Source of the DNA: Conexibacter sp. S30A1
Lineage (GTDB): Bacteria; Actinomycetota; Thermoleophilia; Solirubrobacterales; Solirubrobacteraceae
Length of the DNA stretch: 64,000 nucleotides
Direction of reading: 5' to 3'
Assembly: GCF_023330665.1 (NCBI RefSeq)
Contig: NZ_CP097127.1
Location: 2,108,001-2,172,000 of the forward strand
Below the pieces are notes generated by a model. The model ran no database searches and was not told the DNA's origin. It worked only from the letters and a program-made list of their open reading frames with translations. The translations under genes and the position numbers were made by a program. Shown piece by piece: positions 55,693-63,035 of the stretch (its first letter is position 1; each line of letters begins with the position of its first letter).

Positions 55693-56718
55693 ATGACGCA
55701 CACGCGCATACGTGGCCTGCCGACCAGCGCACTGGTCGCACCCGACAGCTTCAAGGGCACGTTCTCGGCGCTCGCGGTGGCCCAGGCGCTTGAGCGAGGG
55801 CTGGTTGCCAGCGGGCAACCAGCCGAGTGCTGCCCGCTGGCCGACGGGGGCGAGGGTACGCTCGCGGCGTTGGCCGCGCCGCTCAGGCTGGAGGTGCGTC
55901 ACGCCCTGGTCAGCGACCCGCTGGGGCGGCCGCTCGAGGCTGGCTTCGGCATCGGCGTAGACGGTGTGGCGGTGGTGGAGGTGGCCGCCGCCAGCGGGCT
56001 CGACCTGGTCGCGCCCGCGCAGCGCGACGCGCTTGCGGCCTCCACGCGCGGCACCGGCGAGCTGATCGCCGCGGCACTCGAGGCGGGGGCGCACACCGTG
56101 TATGTGGCGGCCGGCGGCAGCGCCACCACCGACGCGGGCGCGGGCGCGCTTGCGGCGCTTGACGAGCGGCGCGGGGTCGGGGACGCGCGGCTGGTCGTGC
56201 TCTGCGACGTGCGCACCCCGTTTGAGGTTGCCGCAGAGGTCTTCGCACCGCAGAAGGGCGCCGATGCCGAGCAGGTGCGCGAGCTCAGCAAGCGACTCGC
56301 GCGGCAGGCCACGGCGCTGCCCCGCGACCCTCGCGGCGTGCCGATGACCGGGGCGGCCGGCGGCCTGGCCGGCGGGCTGTGGGCGCGCCACGGCGCACAG
56401 CTCGTCGCGGGCGCGGGCTTCGTGCTCGAGGCCACAGGTTTTGACGCGCGCATGCGCGCCGCCCGCGCGGTGATCACTGGCGAGGGGCGCCTTGACCGCC
56501 AGAGCCTCGCCGGCAAGCTGGTCGCAGCGGTCGCCACGCGCGCACGGCAGGCTGGCGTGCCCTGCCACGCCGTGGTCGGCCAGAACGCCGTATCCGACTT
56601 TGACCTGCGGATCCTCGACCTGCAGCTCGTGCTCGAAGCCTCGACGCTTGCGCAGATCGAGGCGGCCGGGGCGCAGATCGGCGCGACGATGCAGGCACAG
56701 TCGCCTCGCAGCCGCTGA
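55693..56718 (+). CDS. Glycerate kinase
   Basis: 341 residues phosphorylating D-glycerate to 2-phosphoglycerate. The GlxK/GarK family landmarks are present: APDSFKGTFSAL at the N-terminus, CPLADGGEGTLAAL, ASGLDLV with STRGTGELI, GGSATTDAGAGALAAL and ITGEGRLDRQSLAGKL. Length is slightly short of the usual 370-380. A second, broken copy of its STRGTG region is at 58.25 kb. A hairpin sits at 55799-55824, in the loop between helix and strand. Confidence 0.93.
   Translation: MTHTRIRGLPTSALVAPDSFKGTFSALAVAQALERGLVASGQPAECCPLADGGEGTLAALAAPLRLEVRHALVSDPLGRPLEAGFGIGVDGVAVVEVAAASGLDLVAPAQRDALAASTRGTGELIAAALEAGAHTVYVAAGGSATTDAGAGALAALDERRGVGDARLVVLCDVRTPFEVAAEVFAPQKGADAEQVRELSKRLARQATALPRDPRGVPMTGAAGGLAGGLWARHGAQLVAGAGFVLEATGFDARMRAARAVITGEGRLDRQSLAGKLVAAVATRARQAGVPCHAVVGQNAVSDFDLRILDLQLVLEASTLAQIEAAGAQIGATMQAQSPRSR
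55799..55824. repeat. Perfect inverted repeat, 11-bp arms with AGCG loop, in glycerate kinase
   Basis: Arms at 55799-55809 and 55814-55824. GAG flanks both sides. Part of it (CCAGCGGGCA, 55808) is repeated inverted at 55831-55840, giving a second possible fold. Confidence 0.85.
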
Positions 56719-56907
56719 GCGGCGCACGCACCAGCCGAGCTGAGCGCCAGAGCGATCGTCGTGGCACTGGACCGCGACCGAGAAATGCAGCTCTCGATAC
56801 CAGGCCGCTCAGCGCGAACTGAACTTGGGCAGGGGCCTGTGCCGATGTGCCGTGCAGACACGAACGATCACGCCTCATGAGCGCATTTCAGCGAATTTAG
56901 TGCCGCG

Positions 56908-56941
56908 AATCGGCGAGTTAATGCCAACAAATCGGCGAGTT
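56908..56941 (+). repeat. Two direct copies of a 12-bp word before the ATPase gene
   Basis: AATCGGCGAGTT at 56908-56919 and 56930-56941, 22 bp apart (about two helical turns). A degenerate third copy precedes at about 56891. They end 16 bp before the ATG at 56958, so a dimeric regulator could bind on one face. Confidence 0.65.
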
Positions 56942-56957
56942 CAGGTAGGGTGCGGGC

Positions 56958-58208
56958 ATGACTGCACTCATCACCAGGCACGCGGCCGCGGTCGCGTCAG
57001 AGTTGCTGGAGCATTTCCCGGGCCTTGTCATCGAAGGGGCACGGCAGGTCGGCAAGAGCACGCTCGCCTCACAGATCGCCGAGCCGGACGCCGTACTGCG
57101 AAACCTCGATCACGAGCAAACGCGCGCGGCAGCGGCCGCCGATCCTGTGGGCCTGGTGGCCGAGGCCGGTGGGCGGCAACTGGTGATCGACGAGATCCAG
57201 CGCCTGCCCGAGCTGATACTTGCGGTCAAGGCAGCGATCGACGCCAACCGTCGGCCCGGCCGGTTCATCCTGACCGGCTCGTCGAGCCTGCTGCGCGTCA
57301 GAGGAACCGCGGACAGTCTCGCGGGCCGAATCGCTCGCCTGCCGCTCTACGGCCTCAGCCAGGGCGAAGTGAGAGGCCGCAACGACGATTTCGCCGCCGC
57401 GTTCGCCCGCGGCCCGGAGTCGATACCAGCTCTCACTTCGACGCTAACCCGAACGGACTACGCGCAGATGCTCGCCGTCGGCGCCTATCCGGAGCTGCGG
57501 ACCGCATCGGAGCGGGTGCGCAGCGCGTGGATCGACGGATATCTGCAGGGCATCGTCGGACGCGACCTCCTCGAGCTCAGACGGGAGGTGCGTCCGGCCC
57601 GGTCGATGTCGCTCCTGCGCACTCTCGCAGGCCGCCAGTCAGCCGAACTGGTTAAGGCCAAGGTTGCCGACGAAACCGCTGTGCCGACACGGACTATCAC
57701 CGGCTACCTCGACCTGCTCCACGACGCCTGGCTCATCGCCCGCATCCCGCCATGGACGCCGAACATCGCCAAACGCGAGATCGGGCGCCCGAAGACCATC
57801 GTCATCGACTCCGCTGTCGCGATGTGGCTGGCCAGGCTCACCCCGGGCCAGCTGGCACGTCTGGAGTACGGCGAGGCATTTGGCGCGATGCTTGAGGCAT
57901 TCGTCGTCGCAGAGCTCCTGCGCCAGCGCTCCTGGTCCACACGCCGCTTCGACGTGTTTCACTATCGCGACCGTGACGGCGATGAGGTCGATCTCGTCGT
58001 CGAGTTTGACGACGGCTCTGTCATCGGCGTCGAGGTGAAGTCCGCGATCTCGTTCACGGCGAAGCAATTCCGCGGGTTGAGTCGGCTGCGTGACCGGCTC
58101 GGTGACCGATTCCTCGCTGGCATCGTGCTGAACACCGGGACGGCCGGTTACCGCTACGCCGATCGGCTCTACGGCGCACCGGTCTGCGCCCTATGGGAGC
58201 TTGGATGA
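56958..58208 (+). CDS. AAA ATPase with DUF4143/nuclease-like C-terminus
   Basis: 416 residues. Walker A GARQVGKST with K33 and Walker B LVIDEIQRLPE (D78, E79) are followed by LTGSSSLL (sensor) and the DUF4143 part. The C-terminal DGDEVDLVVEFDDGSVIGVEVKSA is a PD-(D/E)XK-like core. Such genes are frequent in accessory regions and their role is not known; a DNA or defence role is suggested. Two 12-bp direct repeats precede the start. Confidence 0.88.
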   Translation: MTALITRHAAAVASELLEHFPGLVIEGARQVGKSTLASQIAEPDAVLRNLDHEQTRAAAAADPVGLVAEAGGRQLVIDEIQRLPELILAVKAAIDANRRPGRFILTGSSSLLRVRGTADSLAGRIARLPLYGLSQGEVRGRNDDFAAAFARGPESIPALTSTLTRTDYAQMLAVGAYPELRTASERVRSAWIDGYLQGIVGRDLLELRREVRPARSMSLLRTLAGRQSAELVKAKVADETAVPTRTITGYLDLLHDAWLIARIPPWTPNIAKREIGRPKTIVIDSAVAMWLARLTPGQLARLEYGEAFGAMLEAFVVAELLRQRSWSTRRFDVFHYRDRDGDEVDLVVEFDDGSVIGVEVKSAISFTAKQFRGLSRLRDRLGDRFLAGIVLNTGTAGYRYADRLYGAPVCALWELG

Positions 58209-58251
58209 CAGACGCTTGATTCGTCGGAGGGTGACGGCTCTGACTTCGGGG

Positions 58252-58370
58252 TGATGAGCGCCGGCGGGCTCGAGCTGATCGCGCCCGCGCGGCGCGACGC
58301 GTTGGTGGGCTCCACGCGCGGCACGGGCAAGCTGATCGCCGTCGTCGCCACCCGTGCGGGACGAGGGCGT
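58252..58370 (+). pseudogene. Glycerate kinase remnant
   Basis: GGLELIAPARRDALVGSTRGTGKLIAV matches the glycerate kinase at 55693 (SGLDLVAPAQRDALAASTRGTGELIAA). It then jumps to VATRAGRGRSR, which resembles the later VATRARQAG, so a large internal piece is gone. It probably comes from partial duplication of the nearby gene. Confidence 0.7.
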
Positions 58371-58372
58371 AG

Positions 58373-58703
58373 TCGCATCCCGACATCCCCACCGACTGGC
58401 TGAACGACGGCGTCAAGGCGTTCCTGCCTGGTCCGGACCCGAACGCCCTAACAGCGATGGACGCCCCCGGGCTCGTGGTGAGCGCCGCGTCGCCCGAGTA
58501 TCTGCGCGCGCTGAAGGTGCACGCGTCTCGGATCGACCGCGACGAGGACGACATCCGTCTGCTTGCGCAGCCTGTGTGTGCCCCCGGCCCGCGCCGCCGA
58601 GGACGTGCTGGCGATCGCGAAACGTGTGATCGGGCCCGACCAGCTAAAGGCAAAGGCTCAGTTCCTCGTGCAGTCGATGTTCCCGACCGAGACGAAGCAG
58701 TAG
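58373..58703 (+). pseudogene. DUF6036-like nucleotidyltransferase remnant, frameshifted
   Basis: Frame one reads SHPDIPTDWLNDGVKAFLPG, then GLVVSAASPEYLRALKVHASRIDRDEDDIRLLA, matching the C-terminal half of DUF6036 nucleotidyltransferase-like proteins. Near 58590 the frame changes, and a second frame gives AEDVLAIAKRVIGPDQLKAKAQFLVQSMF to the TAG at 58701. The catalytic N-terminal half is missing. Confidence 0.65.
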
Positions 58704-58756
58704 CCGCCCACACCAGCGGGACGGTGTGTGAAAACTCATCACCGCCCTAAGGACGG

Positions 58757-58901
58757 GGCCTCTCGCCACATCCCGGTAACGCACCCATTGGCCGCGCTGC
58801 GTGTCGGGACTTTGGCCAACAGCCTCTGGCCCCCAAATCACCGCACGAACACGAGCTTTGGGGGGCGAGAGGCCGCTCATCGGGGGCGAGAGACCTCTCG
58901 C
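58757..58901. repeat. Inverted GGCGAGAG repeats, possible miniature element
   Basis: GGCCTCTCGCC at 58757-58767 is the complement of GGCGAGAGGCC at 58863-58873. GGCGAGAG/CTCTCGCC at 58884-58901 is a second hairpin with a 2-nt loop. No gene lies inside; remnant of a small transposable element is possible. Confidence 0.45.
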
Positions 58902-58998
58902 CGAGACAGGGCGCAAGCCGCCGCGCGCCGGAGCGCCTCAACCTTCACCAAACGCCGTCGCGGCCAGCGACCGGGGCCCACCGTGGTCACCGGCCACC

Positions 58999-59220
58999 GT
59001 GTTTTGGAAGGTACTTGAGCAGGCCCTGCAAGCCCCGTCAGGCGGGAACCTTCAACCGTGGCTCGTCCACGTGCGCTCTGGTGAGCGACTCGACGATTTG
59101 AAGGCTCGGGTGCGACGACGGGTCGCGCCGGCCGATCAATGGGATCGGCTGCCGGCGCCGCCCTACCCGACTTCGCTCCCTGCACGGTACGCAGAGCAGT
59201 TCCTCAGCGCTGGCGGTAAA
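58999..59220 (+). pseudogene. 5' fragment of a nitroreductase gene
   Basis: The plus frame from GTG 58999 reads VLEQALQAPSGGNLQPWLVHV, the FMN-binding start of nitroreductases, continues through LDDLKARVRRRVAPADQW, and then runs into the RelE gene on the other strand. The rest of the enzyme is absent. Confidence 0.7.
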
Positions 59221-59476
59221 CGTCGCGTCGATGGCCAATCGCGACTACGCGAACGAGGTGTTGAGGTTCATCGAGCTCGTAGATGATCCGATAGGGCCCG
59301 CGCCTGGCCGAGAACCGTCCCTGGTGTTCGAACATCAGCGGCTTACCCAACCGTCGAGGGTTTTCGGCGATCGCGTCGAGCGTTTCCAGAACCGCGGCTG
59401 CGACCGAGATTGGGAGCCTGTCGAACTCGCGGCGAGCTGGCGGCATTACAGCCATCCGCCAGACCGGCTCGTTCAC
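59204..59476 (-). CDS. RelE/ParE-type toxin
   Basis: 90 residues. VWRMAVMPPARREFDRLP, then the helix with ETLDAIAENPRRLGKPL, GRFSARRGPYRIIYELDEP and VVAIGHRRDVYR form the RelE fold with its basic C-terminal residues. It is predicted to cleave mRNA in the ribosome. The start overlaps the antitoxin stop by 4 bp. Confidence 0.92.
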   Translation of the reverse strand: MNEPVWRMAVMPPARREFDRLPISVAAAVLETLDAIAENPRRLGKPLMFEHQGRFSARRGPYRIIYELDEPQHLVRVVAIGHRRDVYRQR

Positions 59477-59763
59477 CGCTTGGTCGCTCGACGCGACTGC
59501 AGATCAGCCCTCAGATCGTCAAGGCCGACCCCTGCGTCGCCTGCGGCTGCCGTCGACAGGCTCTCCTGGATCTGAGCCACCAGGCCGGCGTCTGACATAA
59601 CGGCCAGCGTTTCCTCGAGGCTCTCGAGGTCGTCCACGCTGATCACGACGGCGGCCGGCTTGCCGTTGCGCGTGACGATCACGCGATCCTGCTGGCGCTC
59701 CACGCGAGCGACCAACTCGGAGAACCTGGCCTTCGCGCTCGCAAGCGACATCGTCTCAGCCAT
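59473..59763 (-). CDS. Phd/YefM-type antitoxin
   Basis: 96 residues from the ATG at 59763. MSLASAKARFSELVARVERQQDRVIVTRNGKPAAVVISVDDLESLEET is the Phd/YefM DNA-binding fold, followed by a toxin-binding tail. It is overlapped by relE (ATGA), the usual order for this family. Confidence 0.92.
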   Translation of the reverse strand: MAETMSLASAKARFSELVARVERQQDRVIVTRNGKPAAVVISVDDLESLEETLAVMSDAGLVAQIQESLSTAAAGDAGVGLDDLRADLQSRRATKR

Positions 59764-59850
59764 GACCAGAATCATAGTCACCGCGTGGGCCATCTTCAAC
59801 AGCGGACAGGTGCCCGGTCCTTGGGTCGCGCTCTTCTTTGCGGACGAGTC

Positions 59851-59993
59851 TCAACGAATACAGACCCCTGTTTCCCGCCTCGCGCCGCCCCCGCCCGCGT
59901 TCTCACCGATCCGTTGCACCGCTTGGAACGCGTCGATGAACACGACGAGCCGCTTGCCGTCGGTCGCGGCGATCTGCCCGGGTGAGGCGAGGG
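59851..59993 (-). pseudogene. Fragment of an AAA-type ATPase
   Basis: The minus frame reads SPGQIAATDGKRLVVFIDAFQAVQRIGEN before a stop. The IAATDGKRLVVFIDAFQ pattern is the Walker B region of archaeal-type AAA ATPases (usually DEFQ; here DAFQ). The Walker A region and the remainder are absent. From 59994 to 60295 nothing was recognised. Confidence 0.5.
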
Positions 59994-60295
59994 ATTAGTC
60001 GAGGTGCTTGCGGGGATCGTTGCGTAGCGTCGGCAGACTGCCAATCGCGCAACCGTCCAGTGGCGTCTTTACGAGCCACGCGCAGAGCATGCAACTTGTA
60101 TATGAATCTTCGATGCAGCTCTCTCCGCCCACTGAACCTCGCGGCGCGGGCACGTTTAACCAGCCTGTGGCGCAACGCGGTGAGCACACTCCAGGACCGC
60201 TGCTCGGCCTGCGAGCCGCTACCCAGGCGATCCGCCAGCTTCACCGGGCGCGGCTGGACCGACACCGACCGAGGGCGACGGCAGCGTACGGACGG

Positions 60296-60580
60296 ATGTC
60301 GTACAATGACGGCATTAGCAAGACCGAACGCATCGAGCTACGCGTCTCCCCCGAGGACAAGGACGCCATCACGGCGGCGGCGGCGATGGAGCACACCACC
60401 ACCACTGAGTTCGTCAGGCACGCGGTGCTTGAGCGGGCCCAACACGTTCAGGCCCGGTCGGACCGCACGCTCATGCCCGCCGAGCAGTTCGACGCGTTGG
60501 TCGCGGCACTCGACACTGCGGATGACGCCCCGAACCTGGCTCGGGCGTTTGCGCGGCCGCGACGCTTCGTCGCGCGTTGA
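60296..60580 (+). CDS. DUF1778 antitoxin (TacA-type)
   Basis: 94 residues. TERIELRVSPEDKDAITAAAAMEHTTTTEFVRHAVLERA is the DUF1778 ribbon-helix-helix, and the C-terminal half wraps the acetyltransferase toxin. The ATG at 60296 is used, but a TACAAT promoter-like word at 60301 might mean a later start. It ends as TTGA into the toxin. Confidence 0.88.
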   Translation: MSYNDGISKTERIELRVSPEDKDAITAAAAMEHTTTTEFVRHAVLERAQHVQARSDRTLMPAEQFDALVAALDTADDAPNLARAFARPRRFVAR

Positions 60581-61080
60581 GCGCTGAGTACCAATCTGTC
60601 GCGCTCTCGGACCACCATGACGTCGCCGGCTTCGACTGTGGCGTCTCGTCGCTGAACGCCTGGCTGGCCGACCACGCACTGCGGGCGCAGCAAGCGGGCA
60701 CGGCCCGCACGTTCGTGTGGGTCAGCGCGCAAGCGCCCGAGAAGATCTGGGCGTACTTCTCGCTGGCGCCGACCGAGGTGACTCGTGATGTTCTCTCGCG
60801 CGGCCAGTCGTCGGGCTACACCACTGTGCCCGGCTACCTACTCGCTCGCTTGGCGGTGCACGCCGACCTTCGCGGGCTTGGCTACGGCGGGCAGGTGCTC
60901 GTCGATGCTCTGAGCCGAGCCGCGCGCGCCGCCGAGGCTGGGGGCGGCCGACTGGTGGTCGTGGATGCGCTCGACGCCGCCGCGGCGAGCTTCTACCGTC
61001 ACTACGACTTCACGCCGGTGAAGGGCAACCCGCATCGGCTCGTCGTGAAGATCGCCAACGTGCGCAACCTGCTCCGATAG
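60577..61080 (+). CDS. GNAT acetyltransferase toxin (TacT-type)
   Basis: 167 residues from a TTG. FDCGVSSLNAWL, GYTTVPGYLLARLAVHADLRGLGYGGQVLVDAL (acetyl-CoA P-loop) and the late FYRHYDFTPVKG are GNAT toxin features. Members acetylate aminoacyl-tRNA to stop translation. It forms a pair with the DUF1778 antitoxin. The 198 bp after its stop hold nothing recognised. Confidence 0.92.
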   Translation: MSAEYQSVALSDHHDVAGFDCGVSSLNAWLADHALRAQQAGTARTFVWVSAQAPEKIWAYFSLAPTEVTRDVLSRGQSSGYTTVPGYLLARLAVHADLRGLGYGGQVLVDALSRAARAAEAGGGRLVVVDALDAAAASFYRHYDFTPVKGNPHRLVVKIANVRNLLR

Positions 61081-61278
61081 CCATTCGGATGCCAACGCCA
61101 GTCCCATTGCCGCACCGATGGCACCCGTAACAGCCGTCGATACGCTCGGCCAAGCAATGGAAGAGACGGACTTACGTTTCCGGTCTCGTTGCATGCCGCC
61201 TACGGCGTCTCGCCCACCGGGTTCCGGCGTGCTGCTCGGGCCGATCGTGCTTGGCTGCAGCATCAACGGCGCCGCCGC

Positions 61279-62679
61279 TCAGTGGCTGAACGCCTGAAGT
61301 GCCCCGCGCTTTGTGTGCGGCAGCGGGCCGTCGAGGGACTCGAGTTCCTCGGTCTCCTCGCGCAGCTGCTCAAGCAGCGTCTCGGCCATGTCGAGCGTCA
61401 TCCCCGCCCGCACCACAATCCGCAGCACGCTTAGATCTTCGAGGTTCTCCGGGAAGGTGTAGGCGGGCACCAGCCAGCCGCGCTGGCGCAGGCGGTCGGA
61501 GACGTCAAAGACCGTGTAGTTCTTCACCTCGTCCTTGAGCGTGAAGGCGAACACCGGCAGCTCGTCACCGCGGCTGAGCAGCCGGTAGGGGCCCATCTGC
61601 GCGATCCCGTCTGAGAGCGTCAGCGCCACGTCCTGGGCGTTCTGCAGCACGCGCGTGTAGCCCTGGCGGCCGAGGCTCGTGAACATGAAGTACTGGGCGA
61701 TCACCTCGCTGCCGGGGCGGGAAAAGTTCAGCGCGAAGGTCGGCATGTGCCCGCCCAGGTAGTTGACGTCAAAGATCAGGTCCTTGGGCAGCGCCTGCGG
61801 GTTGCGCCAGATCGCCCAGCCGACACCCGGGTAGACCAGGCCGTACTTGTGGCCCGAGGCGTTGATCGACTGCACGCGCGGGATCCTGAAATCCCACTCG
61901 AGCTCAGGCTGCAAAAACGGTGCGATGAAGCCACCGGAGGCGGCGTCCACGTGCAGCGGCACATCAAGGCCGGTGCGTGCCTTGAGATCGTCCAGTGCCG
62001 CGGCGATCTCCGCGATCGGCTCGTAGCTGCCGTCGAAGGTGGAGCCGAGCACGCCCACCACGCCGATCGTGTTCTCATCGCAGCGCGCGATCGCCTCCGC
62101 CGCTGACAGGTGGTAGCGCTCGCCCTCCATCGGCACAAGGCGCGGCTCAACGTCCCAGTAGCGCATGAACTTCTCCCAGCAGACCTGGACGTTTGCGCCG
62201 GTCACGAGGTTTGGCCGGTCGGTCGGCTTGCCCGCGGCCCGCATGCGCTCGCGCCAGCGCCACTTGAGCGCCAGCCCGCAGAGCATCGCCGCCTCGCTCG
62301 ATCCCGTGGTCGAGCAGCCGGTCGCCTGCTCATCCGGGTCGGCGTGCCAGAGGTCGGCGATTATGTTTACGCAGCGCTCCTCGATCGCGGCGGTCTGCGG
62401 GTATTCGTCCTTGTCGATGATGTTCTTGTCGGCGGTCTCGTCCATCAGGCGTCCGGCCAGCGACGGCATCCAGGTGGTCACGAAGGTCGCCAGGTTCAGC
62501 CGTGCCTGTCCGTCGAGCAGCAGCTCGCTTGAGATCAGCTCGTAGCTTGTCTGCTCCCCGAGCCCGTGATCGGGCAGCGAGCGCAGCGGCATCAGCGGCT
62601 CCGGGCGGTGCTGATGGACCGCCGCCGCCGGCTGCTGGTGGCGGTGGCCGTTGTGCCTGTGGGTGGATAGGGCCATCAT
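61279..62679 (-). CDS. Glutamate decarboxylase
   Basis: 466-residue PLP enzyme converting glutamate to GABA, consuming a proton. The PLP lysine is K278 in SINASGHKYG; PLHVDAASGG (H243, D245) and TTGSSEAAML are the other cofactor contacts. The N-terminal 29 residues are His-rich and unusual; a start at M30 would give the standard length. Its start overlaps the stop of the DUF4913 gene by 4 bp, tying it to conjugation genes. Confidence 0.94.
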   Translation of the reverse strand: MMALSTHRHNGHRHQQPAAAVHQHRPEPLMPLRSLPDHGLGEQTSYELISSELLLDGQARLNLATFVTTWMPSLAGRLMDETADKNIIDKDEYPQTAAIEERCVNIIADLWHADPDEQATGCSTTGSSEAAMLCGLALKWRWRERMRAAGKPTDRPNLVTGANVQVCWEKFMRYWDVEPRLVPMEGERYHLSAAEAIARCDENTIGVVGVLGSTFDGSYEPIAEIAAALDDLKARTGLDVPLHVDAASGGFIAPFLQPELEWDFRIPRVQSINASGHKYGLVYPGVGWAIWRNPQALPKDLIFDVNYLGGHMPTFALNFSRPGSEVIAQYFMFTSLGRQGYTRVLQNAQDVALTLSDGIAQMGPYRLLSRGDELPVFAFTLKDEVKNYTVFDVSDRLRQRGWLVPAYTFPENLEDLSVLRIVVRAGMTLDMAETLLEQLREETEELESLDGPLPHTKRGALQAFSH

Positions 62680-63035
62680 TTCTCCTCGCGGTTTGCCTGC
62701 TCGCTGACACCCTGCCCGGTCAGCGCCGCTACAAACACGCTGAAGGCGGCGCGGTCACGCTCCGGGTGAAACGGAGCGTTTCCATCTCTCAGCATCGCGG
62801 ACACCCTTTCCAGGTCATAAAGCAGGGCGAGCTTGCCCGGCGGATCATCCCACTCGCCGCTGTCATAGCGCGCCACCCACGCGGCCAGTGCCGCCAGGGC
62901 CTCGACCTGTAGCGGACTCTCCCACCAGCGGGTGCGCACCGGCAGCAGGTAGCGCTCGCGCAGCCTACAGACATCGAGCCACAGGTCCTCAAACCACTCG
63001 CGGCAGAGCGCAGGGTCCTCGAGCGGCGGCCTCAT
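62676..63035 (-). CDS. DUF4913-like protein
   Basis: 119 residues. WFEDLWLDVCRL, RWWESPLQVEALAALAAWVARY and a later NAPFHPERDR resemble DUF4913 proteins, which are found next to conjugation genes in actinobacteria. Tryptophan-rich and soluble. It overlaps both neighbours by 4 bp, so it is within one operon. Confidence 0.65.
   Translation of the reverse strand: MRPPLEDPALCREWFEDLWLDVCRLRERYLLPVRTRWWESPLQVEALAALAAWVARYDSGEWDDPPGKLALLYDLERVSAMLRDGNAPFHPERDRAAFSVFVAALTGQGVSEQANREEK

Noticed and set aside
60838..61192. Minus frame with a hydrophobic segment overlapping TacT
   Set aside because: Overlaps an intact toxin gene in antisense and has no start signal or family.
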